Assembly: GCA_015061055.1 (NCBI GenBank)
Contig: SUXH01000010.1
Location: 1-64,000 of the forward strand
Length of the DNA stretch: 64,000 bases
Direction of reading: 5' to 3'
From: Bacteroidales bacterium
Lineage (GTDB): Bacteria; Bacteroidota; Bacteroidia; Bacteroidales; Muribaculaceae
In this document: piece by piece, positions 9,811-18,469 of the stretch
Layout of the letters: every line of letters begins with the position of its first letter
How positions within the stretch are numbered: the stretch's first letter is position 1
Program-made: the position numbers and the translations under genes
The notes under the pieces: model-generated
The model's input: only the letters and a program-made list of their open reading frames with translations
Databases searched by the model: none
What the model was told of the DNA's origin: nothing

Positions 9811-10281
9811 TTATAGTTTCAATTCTTTCTGAGCAACACACTCTCCATTGTTTACAAAATCAATATTGCACCATTTTCCATTATATTCACATTCATATCT
9901 TATGGAATATACAATGTGTTTGAAGCAATCTATTTTATAAGTAACATTACTGAAAAATGTTGCTGTATCGTCAGGAATGCGTTCATATTTTTTTTCTACA
10001 CACACGATGTTATCACCACACACATCAATCCTTAGATTTACATTAACATCCACCGGCAAAATTACATTGTGATGAGTTATTATCACTTTTCCATCATCAA
10101 GCGACACCAACGATATTCTTTCTATATCATCATTGTTTGATGTATCACTAAATGAAACATTGCCTTGATATATGTAAGTATACATCGACGATTCATTGCG
10201 TGACTTAGATAAAAACGCTATCACTATAATTGAAATAGCAACAGCCACAACATAAAATTCTATCGTCGAGAAAAATTCCAT
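9811..10281 (-). CDS. Small single-pass membrane protein, unknown function
   Basis: The 156 residues contain one N-terminal membrane segment (about 9-25, VVAVAISIIVIAFL) followed by a beta-rich soluble domain with five Cys. I do not recognise the family. It lies 7 bases after rdgB and 15 bases before the PorZ-like gene on the same strand, so it is probably co-transcribed. The tail would face the periplasm or cytosol depending on topology, which I cannot settle. Confidence 0.6.
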   Translation of the reverse strand: MEFFSTIEFYVVAVAISIIVIAFLSKSRNESSMYTYIYQGNVSFSDTSNNDDIERISLVSLDDGKVIITHHNVILPVDVNVNLRIDVCGDNIVCVEKKYERIPDDTATFFSNVTYKIDCFKHIVYSIRYECEYNGKWCNIDFVNNGECVAQKELKL

Positions 10282-10288
10282 TTCAAAA

Positions 10289-10870
10289 TTAATATATATT
10301 TCTCAGATAATCAAATAGTTTTTTCACTGCTCTACCACGATGACTTATATTATTTTTTTCTTCGGGTAACATTTCGGCAAAAGAACAATCGGCTTCTATA
10401 GGTTTAAATATAGGGTCATATCCAAAACCACCTTTACCTTGTCGTTCAGTAAGAATTTCTCCTCGAACCTCTCCTTCGAAAGTGTAGGTATTATCACCTA
10501 TTCTCAAAGCTATTATCGTAACAAATCTTGCTGCACGATTTTCTTCGTTAGCAAGGTTTTTAAGTACTTTATCTATATTATTTTCACTATTACAATCTTC
10601 TCCGGCATATCGAGCTGAAAAAACACCCGGTTCTCCACCAAGTACATCTATTTCAAGACCTGTATCATCGGCAAAGCAATCATACCCATATTTATTCTTT
10701 ATATAATTAGCTTTAATAAGTGCATTACCTTCGAGAGTATCGGCTGTTTCGGGAATTTCTTCATTACAATTTATATCTTTTAAACTCAAAATATTGAATT
10801 TATCCCCTGCAATCTCACGTAATTCACGTAATTTATGAGCATTGTTGGTAGCAAAAACTATATCTTTCAT
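10289..10870 (-). CDS. rdgB: Non-canonical purine NTP pyrophosphatase (RdgB/HAM1)
   Basis: The enzyme hydrolyses dITP, ITP and XTP to monophosphates and keeps deaminated purines out of nucleic acids. The 193 residues match the usual length. Family signatures are the N-terminal FATNNAHKLRELREI, the substrate-site block FADDTGLEIDVLGGEPGVFSARYAG and the C-terminal GKGGFGYDPIF...SHRGRA. It lies downstream of leuS on the same strand with a 98-base gap. Confidence 0.95.
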   Translation of the reverse strand: MKDIVFATNNAHKLRELREIAGDKFNILSLKDINCNEEIPETADTLEGNALIKANYIKNKYGYDCFADDTGLEIDVLGGEPGVFSARYAGEDCNSENNIDKVLKNLANEENRAARFVTIIALRIGDNTYTFEGEVRGEILTERQGKGGFGYDPIFKPIEADCSFAEMLPEEKNNISHRGRAVKKLFDYLRNIY

Positions 10871-10968
10871 AAAACTGAAAAAGATGTGTAAGATATATAT
10901 TATTCCAATACTTATATTGGTCTATACATCAATACACATCTGTTCTTAAATTATTATATACTTATATA

Positions 10969-13740
10969 TTATAACACAATATTGACAATCTTATTAGGAA
11001 CAACAATCACCTTTTTAGGAGTTTTACCTTCCAACCATTTAGCTGATGATTCGTGAGCGAGAGCCATTTTTTCTACTTCTTCTTTAGGAGTTCCATTAGG
11101 TACAGCCATATTGAAACGAGCCTTACCATTGAAAGAAATAGCATAATTTACATTGGCTTCCACAAGGTATTCTTCGTTGTACACAGGCCATTTAGCATCA
11201 CACACACTTGTAGTGTTACCGAGAATGTGCCACAATTCTTCAGCAATGTGAGGAGCAAATGGAGCAAGAAGAACTACAAGTTCCTGATAAATTTCTTTAC
11301 TTACACACTTCAAAGAGTTAAGTTCGTTAACACAAATCATAAATGCACTCACAGAAGTATTATAAGAGAAATGTTCAATATCAAATGTTACTTTCTTAAT
11401 CAACTTATGAAGAGCTTTCAATGCTTCAGGTGATGCTTTTTCATCCTTAATAACACATTCATCACCCTTGAAGAATAGTCCCCAAAGTTTTTTCAAGAAA
11501 CGATTTACACCATCAATACCATTTGTATCCCAAGGTTTACTTTGTTCAAGAGGACCTAAGAACATTTCATACAAACGAAGTGTATCAGCACCATAAATTT
11601 CAACAATGTCGTCAGGATTCACCACATTGAACATAGACTTCGACATCTTTTCTACAGCCCAACCACACACATATTTTCCATCTTCAAGGATAAATTCAGC
11701 ATCATTAAATTCAGGACGCCAAGCCTTGAATTTATCTATATCAAGTACATCATTGCTCACTATGTTTACATCAACGTGAATTTGAGTAGTATCATAGTCT
11801 TTCTTCAAATTATAAGATACAAATGTGTTAGTATCTTTAATGCGATATACAAAGTTAGAACGTCCTTGAATCATACCTTGATTTATAAGTTTCTTGAATG
11901 GTTCAGGTTCGCATATATAACCAAAGTCATATAAGAATTTATTCCAGAAACGACTATAAATAAGGTGACCTGTAGCATGTTCACAACCACCTATATAAAG
12001 GTCAACATTGCGCCAGTATTCATTTGATTCTTTTGATACCAAAGCATTTTCATTCTTTGGATCCATATATCTTAAATAATAAGCAGAAGAACCAGCAAAA
12101 CCCGGCATAGTATTCAATTCAAGAGGACGACCATTCTTTGCCACCCAATTTTTAGCACGACCAAGAGGTGGTTCACCTGTTTCTATTGGTAAAAACTTAT
12201 CTACTTCCGGAAGAAGAAGTGGCATTTCATCAAGTTCGAGCACTTGTGGTTGGTTGTTTTCGTCATAATAAACAGGGAATGGTTCTCCCCAATAGCGTTG
12301 ACGACTGAAAATAGCATCACGAAGACGATAATTTACTTTTACTTTACCTATTCCTTCTTCTTTAATAAATTCTTTAGTCTTAGCTATAGCTTCTTTTACA
12401 GTAAGACCGTTAAGTTGCAATTTATCATTTGAAGAATTAGTCATAATACCTTCTTTAGCATCAAAACTTTCTTCACTCACATCACAACCTTCAATAAGAG
12501 GAACTATATCAAGACCAAAATGCTTAGCAAAAGCATAGTCACGACTATCGTGAGCGGGAACCGCCATAATAGCACCTGTTCCATATCCTGCAAGTACATA
12601 ATCACTCACATATATAGGTATATTTTTTCCTGTAACAGGATTTACTGCATAAGAACCTGTAAATACGCCCGACACTTTCTTTTCAATCATACGTTCACGT
12701 TCAGTCTTATGCTTTACTTCATCAAGATAAGTTTCAACAGCTACTTTTTGATCGGCTGTTACTACCATATCCACATATTCACTTTCAGGTGCAAGAACCA
12801 TAAAAGTTACTCCAAAAATAGTATCGGCACGAGTAGTAAATATCTTAAGTTGGAAATCTTTTTCATACACAGGGAAAAGCATTTCAGCACCTTCGCTGTA
12901 ACCTATCCAGTTACGTTGAGTTTCCTTTATAGAATCACTCCAATCAATAGTATCAAGATCTTTTAAAAGTCGACCTGCATAAGCACTGACACGCAAACAC
13001 CATTGATACATCAATTTTTGTTCTACCGGATAACCTCCACGCAACGATACACCTTCGCTCACTTCATCGTTAGCAAGCACAGTACCAAGTTTAGGACACC
13101 AGTTAACCATAGTATTACCAAGATAAGCGATGCGATAGTTCATAAGCACATCATTCTTTTCTTTTTGGCTATAAGCATTCCATTCTTCGGCTGAAAAAGA
13201 TAAATCTTCCGTACTATGAGCATTAGCACCTTCACTACCATTTACAGCAAAATATTCTTCAAGTTCGCTTATAGGACAAGCCTTATCAAGTTTAGTATTA
13301 AAATAACTCTTGAACATTTTAGTAAATGCCCATTGTGTCCACTTATAATAAGAAGGTTCACAAGTTTTTATTTCACGACTCCAATCATAGCAGAATCCTA
13401 TTTTATCTAATTGTTCACGATAACGATCAATATTCTGCATTGTAGTTACTTCAGGGTGTTGACCAGTTTGAATAGCATATTGCTCGGCTGGCAATCCATA
13501 AGCATCATAACCCATTGGGTGAAGCACATTGAACCCTTGTAATCTTTTATATCTTGAGTAAATATCGGAAGCTATATATCCAAGAGGGTGACCTACGTGA
13601 AGACCTGCTCCCGATGGATAAGGAAACATATCAAGAACATAGTATTTAGGACGATTTTTATCTACTTCTGTTTTATAAGTATTGTTTTCTTTCCAATACT
13701 GTTGCCAACGCTTCTCAATATCTTTATGATTATATTCCAT
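10969..13740 (-). CDS. leuS: Leucyl-tRNA synthetase
   Basis: This is the cytosolic class I synthetase that charges tRNA-Leu. Taken from the Met at 13740 it has 923 residues, close to the family norm. The HIGH-type motif is [16 protein letters not shown] and the KMSKS motif is [14 protein letters not shown]. The CP1 editing domain lies between them ([19 protein letters not shown]). The frame is open upstream and continuous with nadA, giving a 1263-residue ORF. I place the real start at [14 protein letters not shown], which is where LeuS homology begins. The 13 residues before it are Asn/Ile-rich and look like a translated intergenic spacer. Confidence 0.93.
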   Translation of the reverse strand: MEYNHKDIEKRWQQYWKENNTYKTEVDKNRPKYYVLDMFPYPSGAGLHVGHPLGYIASDIYSRYKRLQGFNVLHPMGYDAYGLPAEQYAIQTGQHPEVTTMQNIDRYREQLDKIGFCYDWSREIKTCEPSYYKWTQWAFTKMFKSYFNTKLDKACPISELEEYFAVNGSEGANAHSTEDLSFSAEEWNAYSQKEKNDVLMNYRIAYLGNTMVNWCPKLGTVLANDEVSEGVSLRGGYPVEQKLMYQWCLRVSAYAGRLLKDLDTIDWSDSIKETQRNWIGYSEGAEMLFPVYEKDFQLKIFTTRADTIFGVTFMVLAPESEYVDMVVTADQKVAVETYLDEVKHKTERERMIEKKVSGVFTGSYAVNPVTGKNIPIYVSDYVLAGYGTGAIMAVPAHDSRDYAFAKHFGLDIVPLIEGCDVSEESFDAKEGIMTNSSNDKLQLNGLTVKEAIAKTKEFIKEEGIGKVKVNYRLRDAIFSRQRYWGEPFPVYYDENNQPQVLELDEMPLLLPEVDKFLPIETGEPPLGRAKNWVAKNGRPLELNTMPGFAGSSAYYLRYMDPKNENALVSKESNEYWRNVDLYIGGCEHATGHLIYSRFWNKFLYDFGYICEPEPFKKLINQGMIQGRSNFVYRIKDTNTFVSYNLKKDYDTTQIHVDVNIVSNDVLDIDKFKAWRPEFNDAEFILEDGKYVCGWAVEKMSKSMFNVVNPDDIVEIYGADTLRLYEMFLGPLEQSKPWDTNGIDGVNRFLKKLWGLFFKGDECVIKDEKASPEALKALHKLIKKVTFDIEHFSYNTSVSAFMICVNELNSLKCVSKEIYQELVVLLAPFAPHIAEELWHILGNTTSVCDAKWPVYNEEYLVEANVNYAISFNGKARFNMAVPNGTPKEEVEKMALAHESSAKWLEGKTPKKVIVVPNKIVNIVL

Positions 13741-13768
13741 AATGATGTTAATTGTGTATATATTGTTA

Positions 13769-14760
13769 TTATTTTTTTTTATCAATCCAAGTTTTTCCGA
13801 AATATCAAGCATACGTTTTATAGGAAGTACTGCCTTATCGGCTATGTCTTTCTCTACATTTATTTCAGGTAACTCATATTTCAAACTATTATAAAGTTTT
13901 TCAAGAGTAATGAGTTTCATATAAGAACATTCATTACACTCTTTATTAACTTCAGGAGGAGCAGGAATAAACTTTTTATTAGGACATTTTCTTTGCATTT
14001 CGTGAAGTATACCACTTTCAGTAGCTACAATAAAAGTGTTACAATCATCATTAATAGCAAAATTAAGCAATGCTTGAGTAGATCCTACTTTATCGGCTAT
14101 ATTTTGTAATGAACTTTTACACTCAGGATGTACTAATATTTTAGCATCTTTATATAGTTTCTTTAAATCTATAATTTTTTCTGTAGAAAATTTTTCGTGT
14201 ACATCACAAGCTCCATCCCATAACAACATATTTCTGCCGGTAATATAATTAATATAATTACCCAAATTACGATCAGGACCAAATATTATTTTTTCATCTT
14301 TAGGTAAACTTTCTACTATCTCTTTAGCATTACTTGAAGTAACCACTATGTCAGTGTGAGCTTTTACGGCAGCACTTGTATTCACATAACTTATAACAGT
14401 GTGATTAGGATATTCAGCTACAAAAGAAGCAAATTTATCGGCTGGACAACTTTCAGCAAGACTGCATCCACCATTCAAATCGGGTACTATAACCTTTTTA
14501 TCAGGACAAAGTATTTTAGCAGTTTCCCCCATAAAGTGTACCCCACACATTATAATAATATCTGCATCAACGCGAGCTGCTATTTGAGCTAAAGCTAAAC
14601 TATCTCCTATATAATCTGCTATGTCTTGTATTTCGCTACGTTGATAATAATGAGCCATTATAACTACATTCTTTTCTTTTTTAAGACGCATTATTTCAGC
14701 TTTTATATCTATGCCGGTATCAATAGGCATATCTACGTAACCTTTTTCAACAGATATCAT
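13769..14760 (-). CDS. nadA: Quinolinate synthase (reads through into leuS in this sequence)
   Basis: The enzyme condenses iminoaspartate with dihydroxyacetone phosphate to quinolinate in NAD synthesis, using a 4Fe-4S cluster. The three cluster Cys are visible in [23 protein letters not shown] and [10 protein letters not shown]. Homology ends near [14 protein letters not shown]. The coordinates end at a TAATAA that is out of frame by one base. An A9 tract (13772-13780) would have to be A10 for NadA to end in ...KKK followed by this tandem stop. As written, the frame runs through 13 spacer residues into LeuS. A sequencing or assembly slip or a recent indel is likelier than a functional fusion. 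Confidence 0.9.
13772..13780 (-). repeat. A9 homopolymer at the nadA/leuS junction
   Basis: The minus strand reads GGATTGAT, then nine A, then TAATAACAATA. With ten A the frame would be ATA AAA AAA AAA TAA TAA. With nine it stays open into leuS. Confidence 0.95.
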
Positions 14761-15226
14761 ATATAAATTTATTTTTTTATTTTTATTAAAAATTTAATCT
14801 TATGTTGGTTATTATAGTCTGTTGATAAGTTTAATAACTTTTTTCGTTTTTTCTTGCATATTAAGTTATTAAACTTCTATTTGTACTTATTTATAGTTTA
14901 TAAACAATCATTTGTTTTGAAAATCAATATATTGCAAACTTTATCAACAAGATGTTAATAACACGCAAAGTTAATAAATTTATATGTATTCATCTATCAA
15001 AAAGTGTAGAAAACCTTGTTAAAAGTGTATTAAAAATAAAATGTTAACTATTTTGCTTTATTTATTAAGTCGTATATAAACTATTGATTATTAATTTCAA
15101 AATAAATACTCATTAATTTACAAATAAGTTTTTAAATGCTTTTCACAGGTTATTAACAAGTTGTTGATAGTTTTTTAAAAGCATATATTTTGTAAATTTG
15201 CATCGGTATTTATTAAAATATAAAAG
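14761..15226. other. AT-rich divergent intergenic region with TTATCAACA-like 9-mers (possible origin or regulatory region)
   Basis: These 466 bases hold no convincing gene. They separate a leftward gene block from a rightward one. Exact copies of TTATCAACA occur at 14820-14828 (minus) and 14941-14949 (plus), one base from the DnaA box TTATCCACA. Variants lie at 14953-14961 (TGTTAATAA), 15150-15158 (TTATTAACA) and 15162-15170 (TGTTGATAG). An origin of replication is one reading. Autoregulation or chance in AT-rich DNA are others. Confidence 0.3.
15193..15200 (+). promoter_or_regulatory. -7 box of the RNA methyltransferase gene
   Basis: TAAATTTG matches TAnnTTTG exactly, 26 bases before the start codon. 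No clean -33 TTTG is seen at 19-21 bases. Confidence 0.55.
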
Positions 15227-15760
15227 ATGGAAAAGAAATCAATGAGCGAACTTCATCGTATAAGCTGTGAAGAATTTAAGAAAGCTCCAAAAATGCCTCT
15301 TGTAGTAATACTCGATGATGTGCGTAGTCTTAATAATATAGGATCTATATTTCGTACTGCCGATGGATTTGCTGTTGAGAGTATATATCTTTGTGGAATA
15401 ACAGCTTGTCCGCCAAGCGTAGAAATACATAAAACAGCATTAGGTGCTGAAGATTCGGTAGAATGGCTCTATTATGAAGATGTGTGTGAGGCTATCAAAA
15501 AACTTAAGTGCAAAGGTTATAAAATATGTGCAATAGAGCAAGTAAAAGGTAGTATAAGTCTTGAACAATTTATTATCAACGATTGTGAAAAGTATGCTGT
15601 AATACTTGGAAATGAAGTAAAAGGAGTACAACAAAAAGCTGTAGATATGAGTAATTATTGTATTGAACTTCCTCAATATGGTACAAAACATTCGCTTAAT
15701 GTGTCGATAACTGCCGGAATAGTGATGTGGGAATTTTTAAATAAATTGGGAATAAAGTAA
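15227..15760 (+). CDS. SpoU/TrmH-family RNA 2'-O-methyltransferase
   Basis: The 177 residues show the three SPOUT knot motifs: NNIGSIFRTADGF (motif 1, catalytic Arg), ILGNEVKGV (motif 2) and CIELPQYGTKHSLNVSITAG (motif 3). It methylates ribose 2'-OH in tRNA or rRNA using SAM. The exact target (for example TrmH-like G18 or TrmL-like C34) cannot be read from the sequence. Met at codon 6 is an alternative start. It is monocistronic, with a terminator right after it. Confidence 0.87.
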   Translation: MEKKSMSELHRISCEEFKKAPKMPLVVILDDVRSLNNIGSIFRTADGFAVESIYLCGITACPPSVEIHKTALGAEDSVEWLYYEDVCEAIKKLKCKGYKICAIEQVKGSISLEQFIINDCEKYAVILGNEVKGVQQKAVDMSNYCIELPQYGTKHSLNVSITAGIVMWEFLNKLGIK

Positions 15761-15778
15761 TAAAACTCATAAAAAGGA

Positions 15779-15812
15779 GGATTGTTAACAATGTTGTTGA
15801 TAATCCTTTTTT
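15779..15812 (+). terminator. Terminator of the methyltransferase gene
   Basis: GGATTGTTAACAA pairs with TTGTTGATAATCC (two wobbles), followed by a T7 run at 15807-15813. Confidence 0.8.
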
Positions 15813-15913
15813 TATTAATATTATTGTTGATAAGTATGATGATAACTATGTTAATTACATTATATTTACATATTATAAATATAAGATAATTAGAATTTTA
15901 TAAAAAAATAATA

Positions 15914-15938
15914 GGTTATTAACACATTGTTAATAACC
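15914..15938 (-). terminator. Terminator of the DUF4294 gene
   Basis: GGTTATTAACA at 15914-15924 pairs perfectly with TGTTAATAACC at 15928-15938. On the minus strand a T-rich run follows (complement of 15902-15908). Confidence 0.75.
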
Positions 15939-15964
15939 CATATTAATAAAAAGTATTTACTTAA

Positions 15965-16597
15965 TTAAATAGTACCTTGTTCTACACGCACACATATACG
16001 TTCTATAATAGCATCTTTTTTATTTTTTTCCGGTTCATAACCATCTTTCATATTTACTCCAAAGAAGCGTCCGAAAGTTTGCCAAAATCCGGCTCTAAAA
16101 CTACCAAGAAAAGCTTTTACTATATTATAGCTCGATTGGTTGGTTTCTCTGTTAATAAGTTTTATGAGCATTTTTCCTTGATTACGTGTCATTTTTTTCA
16201 TAACAGGTTTATATTGCTCAAAAATTTCTTTTTCAAAAGTTTTCAAGTATTGTTCTTTTTCCTTCTTAGTAGGGAAAGTTTCAAGGTATTCGTAGGTTTC
16301 GAGGAGAGTGGAACATATAAGTTTGGCATAAGGGAGAGTCTTTTTCACATCTCTTACAGTTCGCCAATAAAATTCTTCTTCTTTTTTGTTTTTGAATTTT
16401 TCTTGTGGATATACTATAATGGGGCGCAACACAATCATACACACAGTGTCGCCGGTAGAATCTTCGACGAAATGATATTTACCTTCGTAAACTTTGCGAA
16501 GAGGCGAAAGTTCTTCGGGAGTGTGGTCAATATTTTGAGCCAACATAATATTTATGCTGCCCAAAATAAAAATTATATATAAAACCCACTTTTTCAT
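15965..16597 (-). CDS. DUF4294 family exported protein
   Basis: The 210-residue protein has a signal peptide (about 1-20, IMLAQ). The conserved DUF4294 core (GDTVCMIVLRPIIVYP, FYWRTVRDVKKTLPYAKL, LIKLINRETNQSSYNIVKAFLGSFRAGFWQT) is found almost only in Bacteroidetes. The function is unknown; the domain is mostly helical. The gene has its own promoter and terminator. Confidence 0.85.
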   Translation of the reverse strand: MKKWVLYIIFILGSINIMLAQNIDHTPEELSPLRKVYEGKYHFVEDSTGDTVCMIVLRPIIVYPQEKFKNKKEEEFYWRTVRDVKKTLPYAKLICSTLLETYEYLETFPTKKEKEQYLKTFEKEIFEQYKPVMKKMTRNQGKMLIKLINRETNQSSYNIVKAFLGSFRAGFWQTFGRFFGVNMKDGYEPEKNKKDAIIERICVRVEQGTI

Positions 16598-16617
16598 TTC
16601 GCTTTTATTTATTAACG

Positions 16618-16625
16618 CAAAAATA
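16618..16625 (-). promoter_or_regulatory. -7 box of the DUF4294 gene
   Basis: The minus strand reads TATTTTTG, an exact TAnnTTTG, 21 bases before the start codon. Confidence 0.5.
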
Positions 16626-16814
16626 GAATAAAGATTTCAAACCTCCACAATATATATTATTAATTAATGTATATAATGAAGTAAAAGCTATATAATCAGT
16701 GAAATTTCAAAAAGAAAGTAAATGATAATAAAAACAATAACTTAGAATAATTTTATAATGTATTTACTTACTTATATCAATAAATTTCACTAATATTGCA
16801 TATCAATAAAAAAT

Positions 16815-17810
16815 ATGATACCTAAGATTATGAATTATGATGTATTTATAAGTTATTCAAGTAAGGATATTGAGGTAGCTTTGATTGTTTGTAAAATGCT
16901 CGAAGAACACGATATTAAGTGCTGGATGGCACCGATAAATATTCCTTCTGGAGTTGAATATGAAGATTTAGTGGTTGATGCCATTATAGCAAGCAAAGTC
17001 TTTTTGTTTATATATTCTTTTGGATCGGTATATTCTTTCGGATCAGTCAATTCAGATTGGTGTAAAATGGAATTGAAAGTTGCATTCAGCGAGAAAAAAA
17101 CTATAATATCATATAATATAGATACAACTCCAATGAATAGGGATATGAAAATGATACTCAATAAGTGTCATTTGCTTGAAGCCTATCCCGATTATAAGTC
17201 ACAGTTTACCTCCCTTGTTGAAACTATTAATAGCTCTTTGGGTAAATCAGTAGTTCCTTCTTCGACACCACTTAAGAGTACGCCATCCGAAGAAAAAATA
17301 TATAAAATAGGCGATTTTTACGACGAAAAAGGCAAGAAAGGAGTAGTATTTGAAGTTTCGGCAGATGGCAAGCACGGTAAGATTGTAAGCCTAATAAAAA
17401 GCAGACTTATGTCTTGGAGACTTTATGATAAACCAATGGTTGGAGGTTGTGATGATAAAAGAGATGGTTATGTTAATATGCAGAAAATAAAAAAAACACC
17501 TAAATGGCAAGAAGAGTTTTTTGCGTTTGCTTGGTGTGCCAATCTGGGTGAGGAGTGGTATTTGCCGGCAACTGAGGAGTTGAAATCCATTTATATAGCA
17601 AAACCTAAAATTAATTCTACAATATCTGCCATTATTAATTCTACATTGTCTGCCAATGGTTGTAATATATTGGACGATTATGATTATTATTGGTCGTCAG
17701 TGGAGGAAAATGTATATTGTTCGTGTGTTGTTTCTATGAATGATGGTTGCATCAACGCTAACTTTGCTAAAGATGGTATCAGTTATGTGCGTGCAGTGTC
17801 CGCTTTTTAG
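16815..17810 (+). CDS. TIR-domain protein with C-terminal DUF1566/Lcl-like domain
   Basis: Residues about 6-150 form a TIR domain (YDVFISYSSKDIEVA, candidate catalytic E86 in SDWCKMELKVAF), the family of NAD-cleaving or scaffold domains in bacterial defence and signalling. Residues about 170-331 resemble the Lcl/DUF1566 C-type-lectin-like fold (GDFYDEKGKKGVVFEV, LGEEWYLPATEELKSIY, YYWSSVEENVY, YVRAVSAF), often a sensing or binding module. No membrane segment is seen, so it should be cytosolic. A tandem hexapeptide YSFGSV YSFGSV (residues 67-78) sits just before the active-site helix. It is first in an island of three TIR genes. Met6 is an alternative start. Confidence 0.8.
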   Translation: MIPKIMNYDVFISYSSKDIEVALIVCKMLEEHDIKCWMAPINIPSGVEYEDLVVDAIIASKVFLFIYSFGSVYSFGSVNSDWCKMELKVAFSEKKTIISYNIDTTPMNRDMKMILNKCHLLEAYPDYKSQFTSLVETINSSLGKSVVPSSTPLKSTPSEEKIYKIGDFYDEKGKKGVVFEVSADGKHGKIVSLIKSRLMSWRLYDKPMVGGCDDKRDGYVNMQKIKKTPKWQEEFFAFAWCANLGEEWYLPATEELKSIYIAKPKINSTISAIINSTLSANGCNILDDYDYYWSSVEENVYCSCVVSMNDGCINANFAKDGISYVRAVSAF

Positions 17811-17958
17811 AATTTAAGTTTAAGAGTTTAGAACTCATATCACCCACTCAAATGAAATTTAGCAGAATTTGAAAAATATTATGAGAATAAAAGTGTAGTT
17901 GATTAAGGTATATTATTATTGGTTTGTAGAATAAAAAATTACTAACATATATAAACAA

Positions 17959-18354
17959 ATGAAAATTAAAAAGAAAATACTATTAATGTTATTAGTTAAT
18001 GGTTTAGTGTTTAGTTCATGTAGTCCTCAATTATGGGAAGGTGTAGCAATGGGATTAATGGAAATGCAATCTTATGGAGGTTATAATACATATACATCTT
18101 CACCATATACTACCACATCAAATAGTTCATCTTCTTATAATTCTTCTTACTCAACAACAACATCATCATCGTCGTCACCAAGAAAATGTAGTAGATGTAA
18201 TGGAACGGGAAATTGTAAAACATGTGATGGTGTAGGAAAAGTTTATGATTGGGGAAGTGCCAGTATTGTTTCGAAAGAAAAATATGTACACAAATGTGGA
18301 GTATGTAATGGGAGTGGAAAATGTGGAGTATGTGATGGGAAAGGATATATTTAG
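17959..18354 (+). CDS. Lipoprotein with DnaJ-type Cys-rich zinc-binding repeats
   Basis: The 131 residues start with a lipoprotein signal and lipobox (LVFSSCS, Cys at about 20). A Ser/Thr/Tyr-rich linker follows. Then come four CxxCxGxG-like units (CSRCNGTG, CKTCDGVG, CGVCNGSG, CGVCDGKG), the pattern of the DnaJ central zinc domain, enough for two zinc sites. It would sit on the outer or inner membrane facing the periplasm. Its location inside the TIR island suggests a role there, perhaps binding misfolded protein, but this is inference. Confidence 0.75.
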   Translation: MKIKKKILLMLLVNGLVFSSCSPQLWEGVAMGLMEMQSYGGYNTYTSSPYTTTSNSSSSYNSSYSTTTSSSSSPRKCSRCNGTGNCKTCDGVGKVYDWGSASIVSKEKYVHKCGVCNGSGKCGVCDGKGYI

Positions 18355-18469
18355 AAATACTTAATTTATATATAAGTAATATTACAATACTGCTAATAGT
18401 AGTGTGGGATGTGTTGAACCAATAGAAACCAATAAAGGTGTCAAAGGACAATATAAATAATATAAATTA

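Noticed and set aside
15779-15938. Further TTATCAACA- and TTATTAACA-like 9-mers after the methyltransferase gene
   Set aside because: They are arms of terminator hairpins (15779-15812 and 15914-15938), apart from one at 15825, so they were not counted as DnaA boxes.
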